Shown here: positions 5,463 to 6,284 of the stretch, piece by piece
Layout: the number at the start of each line of letters is the position of its first letter
Position numbering within the stretch: position 1 is the stretch's first letter
From: Spirochaetaceae bacterium
GTDB taxonomy: Bacteria > Spirochaetota > Spirochaetia > Treponematales > Rectinemataceae
DNA length: 6,284 nucleotides
Reading direction: 5' to 3'
Assembly (NCBI GenBank): GCA_003452735.1
Contig: DMNL01000013.1
Span: 1-6,284 of the forward strand
Notes under the pieces: model-generated
Seen by the model: only the letters and a program-made list of their open reading frames with translations
Told to the model about the DNA's origin: nothing
Databases searched by the model: none
Program-made: the position numbers and the translations under genes

Positions 5463-6284
5463 CTAATGGACCAATAGCTTTCGACGCGCAGCATTGAGCG
5501 CTCCGCCAGCTAGTATAATCTCAACCTGTCGCTGCGAAAGCCCATGGCGAGCCATGAAAACCGCACCTTTGCTTTCGTTCTTTACCTCGAAGCGATCCAG
5601 TCGCAACCCTTCATATATATTCTTGATGCAGAGTATATCGCCCTGGCTTATATTTTCGATGTCTTCGGGACTATCGAATATTAAAGGAAGAATGCCGGCA
5701 TTTACAAGGTTTTGTCTGTGGATGCGCGCATAGGAGACTGCTATTACCGCACTAACTCCTAGGAAACGAGGCGAAAGCGCTGCATGTTCACGGGAAGAGC
5801 CCTGTCCATAATTTTGCCCTGCTATAAGGATCCCCTTTCCAGCGGCTCTTGCTCTTGCTGGAAAGTTTGCATCCAGCACAGAAAAGCAATACTCCGAAAT
5901 AGCAGGTAGATTAGATCGTAAAGACATGATTTTGCTTCCAGCGGGCAAAATATGATCTGTTGTGATATTGTCGCCCATAAGCATCAATACTTCGGCTTTT
6001 AGTTCATTTCCAATTGCCTCAAATTGAGGCAAGGGTGCTATGTTGGGTCCACGCCGAATTCCTACAGTTTCCCCTTCGGTCGATGGGAAAATGAACATCG
6101 AATCATCATTAAGAAAGCTCTCTGGCATAGCCACAATTGGATGCGACTCGAGAGTTCGAGGATCTGTAATGACTCCGGCGATTGCTGAAGCAGCCGTCGT
6201 CTCCGCGCTTGCAAGGTACAACCTAGCTGATTTTGTCCCGGATCGCCCTTCAAAATTGCGGTTGCTCGTGCGAAGAGATACAGC
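5463..6284 (-). CDS. Aconitate hydratase, Aquifex-type/AcnA-like, C-terminal part (5' truncated by window)
   Basis: The - strand frame is open to the window edge, so the gene begins beyond 6284; 273 C-terminal residues are visible. Aconitase interconverts citrate and isocitrate through cis-aconitate with a [4Fe-4S] cluster in the cytoplasm. Seen in order are LRTSNRNFEGRSGTKSAR (4-21), which ends the large Fe-S domain, AETTAASAIAGVITDPR (27-43), GDNITTDHILPAG (104-116) opening the swivel domain, and GQNYGQGSSREHAA (156-169) with the substrate-binding SSRE. The cluster cysteines fall outside the window. The short linker and the GDNITTDHI form suit the single-chain aconitase of about 640 residues found in many anaerobes rather than the 890-residue enzyme. 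A leucine TTG at 6221 could be mistaken for a start, but the reading continues well upstream with conserved sequence. It is the first visible gene of the cit cluster. Homoaconitase or a mesaconase-like relative cannot be excluded. Confidence 0.92.
   Translation of the reverse strand, partial: AVSLRTSNRNFEGRSGTKSARLYLASAETTAASAIAGVITDPRTLESHPIVAMPESFLNDDSMFIFPSTEGETVGIRRGPNIAPLPQFEAIGNELKAEVLMLMGDNITTDHILPAGSKIMSLRSNLPAISEYCFSVLDANFPARARAAGKGILIAGQNYGQGSSREHAALSPRFLGVSAVIAVSYARIHRQNLVNAGILPLIFDSPEDIENISQGDILCIKNIYEGLRLDRFEVKNESKGAVFMARHGLSQRQVEIILAGGALNAARRKLLVH

Noticed and set aside
5090..5497. 135-codon + strand frame opposite the citC N-terminus
   Set aside because: Serine/threonine/proline-rich antisense shadow of citC, with no family resemblance.
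6062..6253. 63-codon - strand frame overlapping the aconitase gene
   Set aside because: It is a different reading frame of the aconitase coding region; the conserved aconitase sequence is in the other frame and is open to the window edge.

Overview
This window carries two unrelated accessory blocks that meet tail to tail near position 2430. The protein families (oligopeptide ABC transporter ATPases, a MetQ-type binding protein, an Aquifex-type aconitase and citrate lyase maturation proteins) point to an anaerobic or fermentative bacterium. The MetQ-like protein has a cleavable-looking export signal but no lipobox cysteine, which suits a periplasm and so a diderm. A spirochaete-like or other diderm anaerobe is possible, but nothing here fixes the phylum; that is inference only.

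Left block, + strand. Positions 1-1258 hold the 3' end of one oligopeptide-transporter ATPase gene (OppD/DppD type) and a complete second one (OppF/DppF type), overlapping by 8 bases. Both proteins end in the same four-cysteine pattern. A non-coding stretch of about 350 bases (1259-1611) follows. It contains a strong hairpin just after the second ATPase gene, a TATAAT box, a second GC-rich hairpin, and two mutually exclusive small hairpins just before a T-run and the ribosome binding site of the next gene. That gene (1612-2409) is a metQ/nlpA-family binding protein with no metN or metI beside it.

Right block, - strand, read from 6284 down to 2449: the C-terminal part of an aconitase (runs off the window), citC (citrate lyase ligase), citD (acyl carrier/gamma subunit), citX (prosthetic group transferase) and citG (prosthetic group precursor synthase). 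Gaps are 35 and 45 bases, then an overlap, then 22 bases, so this looks like one operon. CitG makes 2'-(5''-triphosphoribosyl)-3'-dephospho-CoA, CitX attaches it to CitD, and CitC acetylates the thiol to give active lyase. The two large lyase subunits, citE and citF, usually lie between citD and citX or citG, but are missing from that spot. Either they lie upstream of the aconitase or elsewhere, or the maturation set serves another lyase.

Most of the window is ordinary, well-conserved metabolism. The points most worth checking are the missing citE/citF, the aconitase linkage, the cysteine-less orphan MetQ, and the structured leader before it. I found no mobile element, CRISPR array, tRNA or rRNA.
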